In this document: positions 7,812 through 16,159 of the stretch, one piece after another | How the letters are laid out: each line of letters starts with the position of its first letter | How positions within the stretch are numbered: position 1 is the stretch's first letter | Origin: CAZART01 sp964487555 | Lineage (GTDB): Bacteria; Bacteroidota; Rhodothermia; Rhodothermales; VXPQ01 | Assembly: GCA_964487555.1 (NCBI GenBank) | Contig: CAZART010000084.1 | Span: 1 to 23,200, forward strand | Direction: 5' to 3' | Length of the DNA: 23,200 nucleotides | Position numbers and translations under genes: made by a program | Notes under the pieces: generated by a model | The model's input: the letters and a program-made list of their open reading frames with translations, nothing else | Database searches by the model: none | What the model was told of the DNA's origin: nothing

Positions 7812-10603
7812 AAGGCGACCGACAGCAGCGATTAAGGACCCTTTTTGAGCAGGCAACCTATCTTCCCAGGAGAGAACGTCCGGCCTACGTAGCGTGGGCG
7901 TGCGGCTCCGATTTCGCGTTACGCTCGCAGCTGAAGGCGCTCCTGGACGCGTACGATCAGGCCGAGGGCCTCGCCGACGATCTCGCCGAAACCTTCTTTC
8001 GCGAAGAAATCCTTGACGATAATCGAGTAGGCAGCCGGATTCTGCACTACCGAATCGAGGACCGGCTCGGAGGCGGCGGAATGGGGGTCGTCTACCGGGC
8101 GTTCGATGAGCACCTTCAGCGTCGTGTGGCGCTCAAATTCCTGCCGCCTCACCTCACGGCGAGCACCGAGGCCCGGCAGCGTCTCATTCAGGAGGCCCGA
8201 GCGGCATCCGCACTTGACCATCCCAACATCGGCACGATCCACGACGTCGCCGAGACGCCGGAGGGACAGCATTTCATCGCGATGACGTTCTATGAGGGTG
8301 AAACGCTGAAGCATCACATTGACAATGGGCCGCTTCCCATAGACGAGGCCGTTTCTCTTGCCCTTCAAATCGCGCGGGGATTGCGCGCCGCGCACCGGGG
8401 AGGCGTCATTCATCGTGACGTCAAGCCGGCTAACGTCATGCTCACGCGAGAGGACCTGGCAAAGATCGTGGACTTCGGCCTCGCGAAATCGGAGGGATTG
8501 ACGATTACGCGCACAGGGACCACGCTGGGGACCGTGGACTACATGAGCCCGGAGCAGGCTCGGGGGGAACGCGTCGACGCCCGAACCGATTTGTGGAGCC
8601 TCGGCGTCGTTTTGTTTGAGATGCTGGCGGCGACCCGGCCGTTCTCCGCCCCGTACGACCAGGCGCTGATCTACCAGATCCTTGAGGAGGAGCCGGCCGA
8701 TCTGTCGGCCCTGCGCCCCGACGTGCCGGATAAACTGACCGGCATCGTCCACAAACTACTGTCCAAAGATCCCGCCGGGCGCTATCAGTCCGCTGACGAC
8801 GTCATCGTCGACCTGGAGAGCTTGCGTTCCCCCTCGGCTCCGGCCGCCGCCGTGCCGGGCGTCCGGCGGAATCGTGTCGTCCGCGCCTCGATTCTCACGA
8901 TAGCCGCTCTCCTGGTCATCGCGTCGGGCTTGCATTTTTTCGGGCTGACACCGTGGAGCGGGGCGGCTTCGGAATCCGGCGTACCGATGCTGGCCGTCCT
9001 CCCGTTCCAGAATTTAGGGGCCGAGTCGGACGACTATTTCGCTGCGGGCATCACCGAGGAGATTACCTCGCGCCTCGCGAGCGTAAAGGCGCTTGGCGTC
9101 ATCTCCAGCACGAGCGCCATGCAGTACCCGGCTTCGGATAAGTCGACGCGGGAGATAGGGGCTGAGCTTGGCGTCGACTACCTCGTAACCGGTACGATTC
9201 AATGGGACCGTTCGGAAGGAAGCAATCGGATTCGGGTCATCCCGAAGCTTATTCAGATCTCCGACGATCGCCAGCTCTGGTCGGATCGATACGATCGGGA
9301 AATGACGGATATCTTTGCCGTTCAGTCGGATCTCGCGCGTGCCGTCATCGCGGAGCTCGACGTATCGCTTACCGGTGCGGAGCGCGCGTCCGTTGAGCTG
9401 CGTCCGACCGAGAATCTGGACGCGTATCAAGCGTACCTGACGGGACTTCAGTATCATCGTACGTACGACACACGGGATGCCATCGCGATGTTTGAACGTG
9501 CGATAGAGCTCGATCGGTATTTCCTGCTGCCGTATATCTATCTGACGAGGGAGCGCTCACATTTGTATGCTCTCGACGGCAATCAGGAGCACCTTGAGAA
9601 GGCCGCGGCGGCACTGGCTCGCGCGGATTCGATGGCGTCGGACCATCCGCAGGTCGCGCTGGCCCGTGGGTGGTATGCCGTACACACGAATGCGTACAGG
9701 GAGGCTTTTGGACATTTCATGAGGGCGACAGAGGGATTACCAAACGATCCAAATCCCTTGTATGGCGCCGCCCAGGTGATCCTTCACGCCCAAGATTTTG
9801 ATGAGGCGCTCCGGCTTCTCGATCGCGCGATCGCGCTGAACCCCCGCTCACTCCGCATGGTGCAATCGCGATGTTTTTTCAATATGCTCCGCCGCCATTA
9901 CACGGAAGCGGAAGTCGATTGTACGGCTGCGATGGGCGTGGGTCCGGATGAGAATGAACCCTATAACTACCGTGTCTTTACCCACCTTTTGCAAGGAGAT
10001 CTCAAAGGGGCGCGCGCGGTCCTTCCATTGATACCCTCTCCGTACGAGGATCCGTGGTTCCTTATCGAGACGGCTCTTGCAGAGCGCCGTTATACCGATG
10101 TCCTGGCCACGCTCGACTCGGTAGACATTCCATGGATAGGCGCCGGCACCTATCTATTCCCACCCTCTTATTTTCGTGGATTTGCATTGGATCGGCTCGG
10201 TCGCGAGGCGGAAGCCCTGGCTTCGTATGAGGAGACCAGGATGATCGTAGAGAAGCTCGTAGCCGATCAACCCGACATCGGCCAACATCTGGCCACGCTG
10301 GGCGTCGTCTACGCCGAACTTGGGATGAAGGATGAGGCCGTCCGCACCGCTCTCAGGGGAGTCGACCTGGATCACCGGAAGGGCAACATCTACCACGGTT
10401 CGCTCCAGCCGCTGAAGCTCGCCTACGTCTATACCGTGACAGGCGAACTGCAGAAGGCGGTCGAGCTACTGGACGAGCAGCTTTCCGAGCCGGGCTGGAT
10501 CTCCGTTCCGTGGATTCGTCTCAATCCAAGGTGGGATCCGCTCCGTGATGATCCGCAATTCCAGGCTATGATCGCCCGCCACGAGGAAAGTGTCCGGCGC
10601 TGA
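7808..10603 (+). CDS. transmembrane serine/threonine protein kinase with TolB-like domain and C-terminal TPR repeats
   Basis: A 931-residue signalling protein. Residues 1-65 are a helical leader (RLRTLFEQATYLPRRERPAY) seen before such kinases. The Hanks-type kinase domain (about 80-345) has the glycine loop GGGGMG (88-93), Lys110 in VALKF, the catalytic HRDVKPAN (202-209), DFGLAK (222-227) and TVDYMSPEQARG, so it should be active. One membrane helix (about 359-380) follows. Outside it lies a TolB-N/FlgO-like domain (395-520; VLPFQNLGAESDDYFAAGITEEI, YLVTGTIQ, IQISDDRQLWSDRYD), then TPR repeats (about 540-920) for protein binding. The start was set at 7808 because it overlaps the upstream stop as ATGA; the ATG at 7763 would add 15 residues unlike the family. 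No kinase substrate or partner is encoded nearby. It converges on the nfeD genes. Confidence 0.9.
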   Translation: MKGDRQQRLRTLFEQATYLPRRERPAYVAWACGSDFALRSQLKALLDAYDQAEGLADDLAETFFREEILDDNRVGSRILHYRIEDRLGGGGMGVVYRAFDEHLQRRVALKFLPPHLTASTEARQRLIQEARAASALDHPNIGTIHDVAETPEGQHFIAMTFYEGETLKHHIDNGPLPIDEAVSLALQIARGLRAAHRGGVIHRDVKPANVMLTREDLAKIVDFGLAKSEGLTITRTGTTLGTVDYMSPEQARGERVDARTDLWSLGVVLFEMLAATRPFSAPYDQALIYQILEEEPADLSALRPDVPDKLTGIVHKLLSKDPAGRYQSADDVIVDLESLRSPSAPAAAVPGVRRNRVVRASILTIAALLVIASGLHFFGLTPWSGAASESGVPMLAVLPFQNLGAESDDYFAAGITEEITSRLASVKALGVISSTSAMQYPASDKSTREIGAELGVDYLVTGTIQWDRSEGSNRIRVIPKLIQISDDRQLWSDRYDREMTDIFAVQSDLARAVIAELDVSLTGAERASVELRPTENLDAYQAYLTGLQYHRTYDTRDAIAMFERAIELDRYFLLPYIYLTRERSHLYALDGNQEHLEKAAAALARADSMASDHPQVALARGWYAVHTNAYREAFGHFMRATEGLPNDPNPLYGAAQVILHAQDFDEALRLLDRAIALNPRSLRMVQSRCFFNMLRRHYTEAEVDCTAAMGVGPDENEPYNYRVFTHLLQGDLKGARAVLPLIPSPYEDPWFLIETALAERRYTDVLATLDSVDIPWIGAGTYLFPPSYFRGFALDRLGREAEALASYEETRMIVEKLVADQPDIGQHLATLGVVYAELGMKDEAVRTALRGVDLDHRKGNIYHGSLQPLKLAYVYTVTGELQKAVELLDEQLSEPGWISVPWIRLNPRWDPLRDDPQFQAMIARHEESVRR

Positions 10604-10648
10604 TGGTGACGTTCTATCGACGCTGCTTCGACCGCATTGGGGTCGGGA

Positions 10649-11149
10649 TCAACTCGCCGATTCGGCAACCGCATCCGCCAGCCGCACGAAGAAGCGGCGA
10701 CGGTCCATCGCGACGACCCGTACGCGCGAGCCGGAGGCGATGAACTCGCCCTCCGTCACGACCTCGATCCGCTCGCCGTCGATCTCCGCCACGCCGGTCG
10801 GACGCAGCGGCGTCATGGCGACGCCCGACTTGCCGAGATACTTGGCTCGGTGCTCACTTTCACGCGCGACGGAATCCTCCGAAGCACGGATACTCGTCGC
10901 GAGAATGAAGCGGTCCCACGCTCCCGAAGTCCACATCAGATAGAAGAGCCCGCCCCCAACGACCGCGGTGCCGATCGTGGCGTACATGCCGCCGGTCCAG
11001 CCGGCTTCAGAGAAGGAATACCCGATGGCGAACAGGATCACGACGAAGCCGAACACGCCGACGACGTTGAAGCCCGGAACGAGGTAGACCTCAACGGCGA
11101 TCAGCGCGAGGCCGGTCAGAATCAGTGCGATGGGGATGAGGAGTTCCAA
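10649..11149 (-). CDS. nfeD: short NfeD-family membrane protein (OB-fold partner)
   Basis: A 166-residue membrane protein without a protease domain. The N-terminal half has three to four hydrophobic helices (LLIPIALILTGLALIAVEVYLVPGF, VFGFVVILFAIGYSF, IGTAVVGGGLFYL). The C-terminal half (about 105-165) is the soluble NfeD OB-fold, with GKSGVAMTPLRPTGVAEIDG followed by ERIEVVTEGEFI. It lies 84 bases downstream of the long NfeD gene on the same strand. The OB-folds of the two proteins are clearly paralogous (SGxAxTPLRPxGxAxIxGERxxV in both). Known NfeD proteins pair with a stomatin-like or ClpP-class partner, so this is probably an accessory subunit of the upstream protease. Confidence 0.85.
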   Translation of the reverse strand: MELLIPIALILTGLALIAVEVYLVPGFNVVGVFGFVVILFAIGYSFSEAGWTGGMYATIGTAVVGGGLFYLMWTSGAWDRFILATSIRASEDSVARESEHRAKYLGKSGVAMTPLRPTGVAEIDGERIEVVTEGEFIASGSRVRVVAMDRRRFFVRLADAVAESAS

Positions 11150-11233
11150 GCCTTACTATGAAATAGTGCGTCGCGGCTACGGACAATTCGATACGATCTG
11201 GAACAAAGGGGATGGTGCGGTTCAGTGTACGAG

Positions 11234-12670
11234 TCAGGTCGCAGATGTTTCGCCGGCAGATTCGAGCAGCTTCCGACGTACTTCCACCCGGCTCCCGCGC
11301 ACCCGCACCACTTCTACCGCGGTCCCCGCCGGAATGAATTCACCCGCCGCGATCACGTCAACCCGCTCCCCTTCGATGTCCGCCGCCCCGGAGGGCCGCA
11401 GCGGTGTCAACGCCCGTCCGGATTTGCCTCTCAGCGTCTCGATCGTGTCGGCGGAGACGTAGCCGGAGATGCTGGAGAGCTCCGGCGCGAGCACCAACTG
11501 GTTGAAGCGCTGAGATCGGGGCAGATAACGTCCTATCGAGAACATCAGGACAATCAAGAGCACGAGCGTGACGGCCATCGTCAAAATTGCCGTAGCCAGC
11601 TCGTGCGTATCGGGAAATTGCAGCCCGACGTTGCCGACGAGCGCCGCGAAGAGCGATCCGACCACGAGAAGGAGGCCGGCTATGCCCGCAACCCCAAACC
11701 CCGGAATGACGAAGATCTCGGCCAGCAGCAACAGTACGCCGATTCCGAACAATACGATCTCCCAGCTTTCGACGAGCCCCATCATGTAATGGGGCGCGAA
11801 GAAGAGCGCAGATCCGATGGCCGCGATCGCACCCGCGAAGCCGACACCCGGGGTCTGCAGCTCGAAGTAAAGCCCACCCATCATCATCAGCATGAGGATG
11901 GACTGGAGAATCGGCGAGCTCAGGAATCGCAAAACTCGTTCCGTGGCCGTTGCTCGATGTTGCACCAGCTTCGCATCCTGGAGTCCGGCCTCCGCAATCA
12001 CCAGGTCCACCTCGGCGAGTATGGTATCGGCAACATTCAGGCGGTGGGCCTCGCCGGCGGAAAGCGTGAGGACCTGGCCGGCCTGTGATATGCCGTCTAT
12101 CTCCAGCGTCTCGTCCACCATCGATTCGGCGATTCGGGGGTCGCGGCCGTTCGCCTCCGCCGTGGAGCGCATCAGGCCGCGCATATAGCTCTGGTACTTG
12201 TCCGGCGCCGCCTCTCCGCCGGCACCTTCCACGACCGTTGCGGCTCCTATCGAGGCACCCGGCACCATCACGATCTTGTCATTCGCGTAGGAAATCAGCG
12301 CGCCGGCCGAAGCGGCGTTCTTGTCGATAAAGGCTACGGTCGTCGGCTGCGCATTCAAGATAGATTTGCGGATGTGATCGGCCGCATCAACGAGGCCTCC
12401 AAAGGTGTCAATGTGGAAGACAATGAGTGAGGCCCCGTTGGCTTCCGCATCCGCGATCGCACGATCGATGTAATGAGCGAGCACATTGTCGATCGGCCCA
12501 TCAATATCGACGACATAGACGGCCCCCTCGGGCAGCGGCTCTTGAAAAAGACCCGCGTCCGTGGCTTTCTGCGCGGCATCAACCGTCGCAACATCCTGCG
12601 CCGATGCGGTCATCAGGATAAACGGCAGAAGAAGTAGCGCAAGCCGATGGCGTGCCGTTGTCATGGTCAT
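11234..12670 (-). CDS. nfeD: NfeD membrane-bound ClpP-class serine protease
   Basis: A 478-residue membrane protease of the PH1510/NfeD1a class, thought to cut membrane proteins such as stomatin relatives. A signal peptide (MTMTTARHRLALLLLPFILM to TASA) is followed by a ClpP/crotonase-like domain (about 50-230) with GGLVDAADHI, the nucleophile Ser121 in NAASAG and the general base Lys158 in APDKYQSY. The Ser-Lys dyad is thus intact. Four to five membrane helices lie in 235-385 (LQSILMLMMMGGLYFEL, IVLFGIGVLLLLAEIFVIPG, GIAGLLLVVGSLFAALVG, TMAVTLVLLIVLMF). The C-terminal OB-fold (about 410-470) ends in RVEVRRKLLES. It is transcribed before the short nfeD gene. No stomatin gene is in view. Confidence 0.93.
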   Translation of the reverse strand: MTMTTARHRLALLLLPFILMTASAQDVATVDAAQKATDAGLFQEPLPEGAVYVVDIDGPIDNVLAHYIDRAIADAEANGASLIVFHIDTFGGLVDAADHIRKSILNAQPTTVAFIDKNAASAGALISYANDKIVMVPGASIGAATVVEGAGGEAAPDKYQSYMRGLMRSTAEANGRDPRIAESMVDETLEIDGISQAGQVLTLSAGEAHRLNVADTILAEVDLVIAEAGLQDAKLVQHRATATERVLRFLSSPILQSILMLMMMGGLYFELQTPGVGFAGAIAAIGSALFFAPHYMMGLVESWEIVLFGIGVLLLLAEIFVIPGFGVAGIAGLLLVVGSLFAALVGNVGLQFPDTHELATAILTMAVTLVLLIVLMFSIGRYLPRSQRFNQLVLAPELSSISGYVSADTIETLRGKSGRALTPLRPSGAADIEGERVDVIAAGEFIPAGTAVEVVRVRGSRVEVRRKLLESAGETSAT

Positions 12671-12756
12671 TCAAGGATGTTGGGGCGTCCTACAGTCCTA
12701 CGACCGCCTTCACGTCGAAGATTCAGGCGCCGGCGGCGGATGCACGTTCGGACGCC

Positions 12757-13365
12757 TCAGACCTTTGCGACGGCGATTTGATAAAGCTGCTTCCAGGTGA
12801 ACGTCGGGTCGTCGAAATGCACCCGTATAAAGGCCTGGAAGGTTTTGGACGTCCAAAAGTTAACATGCCCCACGTCCGGGCCGAGCTTCAGCCACTGGCT
12901 GACGTTATTCAGCCACTGGAAATAGGGCTCGAGCGGCACGGTGATGATCACGTAATCGCGTGCTACGCGTTTCAGCTCGGCAACGGCGCGGTTCGGATCG
13001 TCAACATGCTCCAGGACTTCGCTGCAGAGAACGGCGTCGAACGACTTATCGGAAAAGGGAAGCTTGTAGACGCTGCCCGTGCGGAAACGCGCCTTATCGC
13101 CAAAATGCTCCTTTGCGTACTCGACCGCTTCCTCGCTGATGTCCACGCCCGTGATCTTCAGATCCGGATGCGCACGAGCCAGTAGATCGACCACGAAACC
13201 TTCTCCACAGCCGGCATCCAGGAGTGTCGTACAACCCGTAGTCTCCACGACCTCACTGAGTTGATCGTAGAAGCTGTCGAGATGCTTCCGGTAAAACCAG
13301 TTGCTCGTCGTATGCTTGTTGTGGTTTGTAGACCGGTAGCTCTTCGCTGTCACTGCTTCAGACAT
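12757..13365 (-). CDS. class I SAM-dependent methyltransferase
   Basis: A cytoplasmic methyltransferase of 202 residues (Methyltransf_11 type). Motif I LLDAGCGEG (48-56) binds S-adenosylmethionine, and Asp75 in GVDISEEA would hold the ribose. The stretch SVYKLPFSDKSFDAVLCSEVLEHV contains motifs II/III in the usual order. The substrate is unknown; the C-terminus (EPYFQWLNNVSQWLKLGPDVGHVNFW) resembles small-molecule, lipid or quinone-type methyltransferases. The start is set at 13365, where ATG follows the A-rich leader AATAAAAAT. An in-frame ATG at 13422 would add 19 unconserved residues. It lies in the minus-strand run, 86 bases before the nfeD protease gene. Confidence 0.82.
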   Translation of the reverse strand: MSEAVTAKSYRSTNHNKHTTSNWFYRKHLDSFYDQLSEVVETTGCTTLLDAGCGEGFVVDLLARAHPDLKITGVDISEEAVEYAKEHFGDKARFRTGSVYKLPFSDKSFDAVLCSEVLEHVDDPNRAVAELKRVARDYVIITVPLEPYFQWLNNVSQWLKLGPDVGHVNFWTSKTFQAFIRVHFDDPTFTWKQLYQIAVAKV

Positions 13366-13444
13366 ATTTTTATTCGATGTACACAGGGTGCCTTCACCCA
13401 CATGACTCAACCAACGCGCCAAGAGCCTGTCGACGCATGGCCTT

Positions 13445-14185
13445 CTACTCGATCAGTACCGGCGTTCCAACATCCGCCCATCTCCATATTTGGTCGATGT
13501 GCACGTCACGAACCGCGACACAGCCCTGCGTCCAGTTCGCACCTACTCCGGTACCTTTTCCGTGGATCTCGATCCAGCCGCCGAGCCCCGTGTTCATCGG
13601 CGGAACCTGGAAATCTTCTTCCGCCTTCACGATCGCACGATACTGTCCTTCAGAGATTAACCGCTGCTGCAGTCCGCGTTCTGCGTCTTCCGCCGTCGGA
13701 TAATTCAGCACGAGCGCCTTGTAATACTGACTGCGCGGATTTTTCCTGACGACATAGAAGACGCCTTCCGGTGTTCGCCAGTGGTCGGGCTCGGTTGAGC
13801 TTCCTCGCTTTTCTTTGTCGGCGAAGACGTTGTAGCCGAAATCGGCCGGAAATTTTTTGATCAGATCGGTGCCGCGGTAGATGTACACCGTCTTGTTTAC
13901 TTTTGAAACACGGATCCAAACGTTTGACACCGCTTTCGCAGGAACGAAGCCCTGGGCTCCGTCCTGCGTTTTCACATGAAACCAGCCTTCTTGTTCGTCG
14001 AGCCGATATACCGGCTCACGAAATTTTAAAGAGATATACGGCTTCGCAGAGTCAGGCGCGGAATAGATGGTCGCGCCTCGCTCCACGGCGTAATAGAGCG
14101 GCAATGCGTCGTCGGAGGCCTGCGCCTGGGCCACATGAGCGCGTACGCCGCCGATCATGAGAACGACGAGTAGGATGCGAACCAT
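13445..14185 (-). CDS. secreted L,D-transpeptidase with SH3-like domain (YkuD family)
   Basis: Cell-wall enzyme of 246 residues, expected to cross-link peptidoglycan via meso-diaminopimelate or to attach proteins to it. A signal peptide MVRILLVVLMIGGVRAHVAQA is followed by a bacterial SH3-like segment (about 28-90; ERGATIYSAPDSAKPYISLKF and GWFHVKTQDGAQGFVPAKAV). The YkuD catalytic domain (about 93-246) has TPEGVFYVVRKNP, His208 in IEIHGKG and the nucleophile Cys222. The usual SHGC/SxGC motif reads TQGC, the following residues are VAVRD as in the family, and the catalytic Cys and His are kept. ATG at 14185 starts the signal peptide; an in-frame ATG at 14224 adds 13 polar residues. It is preceded by fabI on the same strand, 117 bases away. 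Confidence 0.9.
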   Translation of the reverse strand: MVRILLVVLMIGGVRAHVAQAQASDDALPLYYAVERGATIYSAPDSAKPYISLKFREPVYRLDEQEGWFHVKTQDGAQGFVPAKAVSNVWIRVSKVNKTVYIYRGTDLIKKFPADFGYNVFADKEKRGSSTEPDHWRTPEGVFYVVRKNPRSQYYKALVLNYPTAEDAERGLQQRLISEGQYRAIVKAEEDFQVPPMNTGLGGWIEIHGKGTGVGANWTQGCVAVRDVHIDQIWRWADVGTPVLIE

Positions 14186-14281
14186 GCACGGAGTGGGTCT
14201 GGTGGAGACGGTGGATCGAATCAAAGGTACAAACGGCTGCGAAATATAATTGCCCGCATTCCTGAAGAGTGGACAGCAGAT

Positions 14282-14297
14282 CTCGTGCCGGATCCGG
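14282..14297. repeat. left arm of a 16-bp inverted repeat around fabI and the IMPase gene
   Basis: CTCGTGCCGGATCCGG here is the exact reverse complement of 16113-16128. It lies 5 bases past the fabI stop and includes the palindrome CCGGATCCGG. There is no transposase between the arms, so it does not mark an insertion sequence. Confidence 0.6.
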
Positions 14298-14302
14298 ACG
14301 CT

Positions 14303-15148
14303 CTAATCCAATTCTTCCCGTCCGGATCCAAGGACGGAGCGCAGGTCGGCCACAAATTCATCCGAAATGCCCATCGTGCTGAATCCTCCGTCGTGGTAGA
14401 GGTTCTGCATCGTGACCATCCGCGTCAGATCGCTCAGCAGCGTCACGGCGTAGTCGGCACAACTTTCCGCGTCGGCATTTCCAAGCGGTGCGATTCGGTC
14501 GGCGAATTCGAACATGGCGTCGAATCCCGAAATTCCCGCACCCGCGACCGTTCGCGTCGGACTTTGGGAGATGGAATTGATGCGAATCCCGCGCCGGCCC
14601 AATCGGTACCCGTACGAGCGAACGATGCTCTCTAGAAGCGCTTTGGCATCGCCCATCTCCGAGTACTTCGAAAAGGTGCGCTGCGCACCAATGTAGGACA
14701 GCGTGACAATGGAGGATCCGTCGGCGAGGGCCCCGGAGCCTTCGGCGTGGTGGACGATCCTATGCAGGCTGACGGCAGATATATCGAGGGTCTTGTGATA
14801 CCAGTCGTAATTGAGATCGTCGTAGGGCCGGTCTTTCCGAACGTTGACGCCCATTCCGATCGAATGAACGATGAAGTCGATCTTCCCGTACTGATCCTTC
14901 ACCTGCGCGTAGAGCTGTTCCAGATCGTCGTCGCTCGTGGCGTCGGCCCAGATGACGGTGCTGCCGGTCTTTGCGGCCAGTTCGTCGACCGAACCGAGCC
15001 TCCGAGCTACCGGTGCGTTGGATAAAACGAACCGGGCGCCTTCGCGGTGCGCAGCCTCTGCAATAGCCCAGGCGAGACTCGCCTCGTTCAGCGCACCGAA
15101 GATGATGCCGGTCTTGTTCTTGAGAAGACCAAAGCCGGAGGTTTCCAT
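14303..15148 (-). CDS. fabI: enoyl-[acyl-carrier-protein] reductase (NADH)
   Basis: Last step of each fatty-acid elongation cycle: reduction of trans-2-enoyl-ACP. A 281-residue short-chain dehydrogenase with the FabI variant features. The nucleotide site is GIIFGALNEASLAWAIAEA rather than the GxxxGxG of ordinary SDRs. Next come IDFIVHSIGMG and the catalytic pair Tyr152 (SYIGAQR) and Tyr162/Lys169 at Tyr-x6-Lys spacing (YSEMGDAK). The substrate loop is ISQSPTRTVAGAGISGF, and the C-terminus carries DLTRMVTMQNLYHDGGFSTMG. The HDGGFSTMG end (rather than VDGGF) and a short tail are mild variations. ATG 15148 follows an AT-rich leader (CTATTAAA). It lies 105 bases downstream of the IMPase-family gene and may share its transcript. 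It is the probable target of triclosan-type inhibitors. Confidence 0.95.
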   Translation of the reverse strand: METSGFGLLKNKTGIIFGALNEASLAWAIAEAAHREGARFVLSNAPVARRLGSVDELAAKTGSTVIWADATSDDDLEQLYAQVKDQYGKIDFIVHSIGMGVNVRKDRPYDDLNYDWYHKTLDISAVSLHRIVHHAEGSGALADGSSIVTLSYIGAQRTFSKYSEMGDAKALLESIVRSYGYRLGRRGIRINSISQSPTRTVAGAGISGFDAMFEFADRIAPLGNADAESCADYAVTLLSDLTRMVTMQNLYHDGGFSTMGISDEFVADLRSVLGSGREELD

Positions 15149-15202
15149 TTTAATAGGGGTTCGTTAGGGGGCTCTCGTGCGTCCGGGACCCAAACTAGGA
15201 AT

Positions 15203-15217
15203 CGGATCCATGATCCG
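15203..15217. repeat. palindrome between the IMPase and fabI genes
   Basis: CGGATC-CAT-GATCCG forms a perfect 6-bp stem with a 3-nt loop in the 105-base gap between the two genes. It has no U-tract. It shares the GATCC core with the two 16-bp elements that flank this gene pair. Confidence 0.45.
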
Positions 15218-15253
15218 CTACCTGCGCCGTACGATCCGCACTCGCCCGCAACC

Positions 15254-16078
15254 CTACCCGTGAACGTGCTGCATCCGCTCGAGAAGCGAGAGCATCTCGC
15301 CGTGGATGCGGCCGTTCGTCGCGAGAACCTGTTCCTCGAAGAGGGGATTTCCACGGTCTCGGTAGTCCGTGACACGTCCTCCAGCCTCCTCCACGAGCAA
15401 TAGACCGGCCGCGATGTCCCACGATTTGAGTCCGGTCTCGAAGAACCCTTCGAATCGACCAGCGGCAACGTAGGCCAGATCGACCGCCGCCGAGCCGGGC
15501 CGGCGAACACCTCGCGACTGGGTCATAAAATCCGACAGTACCTGGAGATACACGTCGAGATGGTCGATGGATCGATAGGGAAATCCCGTCGTGATCAGGC
15601 TTTCCGCTAACGAGGCGGTGGGACTGACCGATCGGGCATAACCGTTCACCCGGAGTCCGTGGCCGCGAACGGCGGTGAAGAGCTCGTCCCGAGACACGTC
15701 GAGGATCACGCCGACGACGACTTCATGGTGATGCTGCAGGCCGATGCTGACTGCGTACGGCGGAACGCCGTGCGTGAAGTTCGTGGTACCGTCAATCGGA
15801 TCAACGATCCATCGATAGTCCTCGGCCTCGATCGTGCCTTCCCCCTTATCGTCCTCTTCGGCCAGCACGTCGTACTCGGGAAACGTCTCTTCCAGAACGC
15901 GTATGATGATTCGCTGAGCCTCCTCATCGACCTCCGTGACGAGATCGTTCCTGCCTTTTTTCCGAACGTTCTCACCATTCAGACGGCCTGCCCTGCTGCG
16001 GATGAGGCTCCCGGCCTCCCGGGCCGCCCTGACGGCGACGCTGAGCTCGGCGGTGTAGTCGTGCCCTTTATATTTCAC
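15254..16078 (-). CDS. inositol monophosphatase family protein (SuhB-like)
   Basis: Mg-dependent, Li-sensitive phosphatase fold, 274 residues. Metal-binding motifs are complete: Glu74-Glu75 in LAEED, Asp93-Pro-Ile-Asp96-Gly-Thr-Thr in VDPIDGTTNF, and Asp221 in SWDIAAG. VRRPGSAAVDLAYVAAGRFEGFFE is also typical. The true substrate could be inositol-1-phosphate, another sugar phosphate, or 3'-phosphoadenosine phosphate; GVRRPGSAAVDL and the overall length favour the SuhB/inositol-phosphatase branch over CysQ. It is the first gene of the minus-strand run and diverges from the lipoprotein gene at 16160, with an 81-base shared control region. Its upstream region holds a 16-bp element repeated inversely after fabI. 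Confidence 0.88.
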   Translation of the reverse strand: MKYKGHDYTAELSVAVRAAREAGSLIRSRAGRLNGENVRKKGRNDLVTEVDEEAQRIIIRVLEETFPEYDVLAEEDDKGEGTIEAEDYRWIVDPIDGTTNFTHGVPPYAVSIGLQHHHEVVVGVILDVSRDELFTAVRGHGLRVNGYARSVSPTASLAESLITTGFPYRSIDHLDVYLQVLSDFMTQSRGVRRPGSAAVDLAYVAAGRFEGFFETGLKSWDIAAGLLLVEEAGGRVTDYRDRGNPLFEEQVLATNGRIHGEMLSLLERMQHVHG

Positions 16079-16112
16079 GCTCGAATCCGATATATCTGAT
16101 GACTCCGCCGGA

Positions 16113-16128
16113 CCGGATCCGGCACGAG
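16113..16128. repeat. right arm of the 16-bp inverted repeat, in the divergent promoter region
   Basis: CCGGATCCGGCACGAG, the reverse complement of 14282-14297, lies 34 bases upstream of the IMPase start and 31 bases upstream of the divergent lipoprotein gene. That position would suit a regulator site shared by both. Confidence 0.6.
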
Positions 16129-16159
16129 TCGATTAAATGGCTGGGCGATAATTAGATCC

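Noticed and set aside
7919..8752. 277-codon minus-strand frame
   Set aside because: Antisense to the kinase domain, which has complete catalytic motifs on the + strand.
11225..12088. 287-codon + strand frame
   Set aside because: Antisense to the NfeD protease gene; its Arg/His/Asp-rich composition is typical of a shadow frame.
14282..16128. Possible insertion sequence bounded by inverted repeats
   Set aside because: The enclosed genes are fabI and an inositol-monophosphatase homologue, not a transposase, and no target-site duplication is visible.
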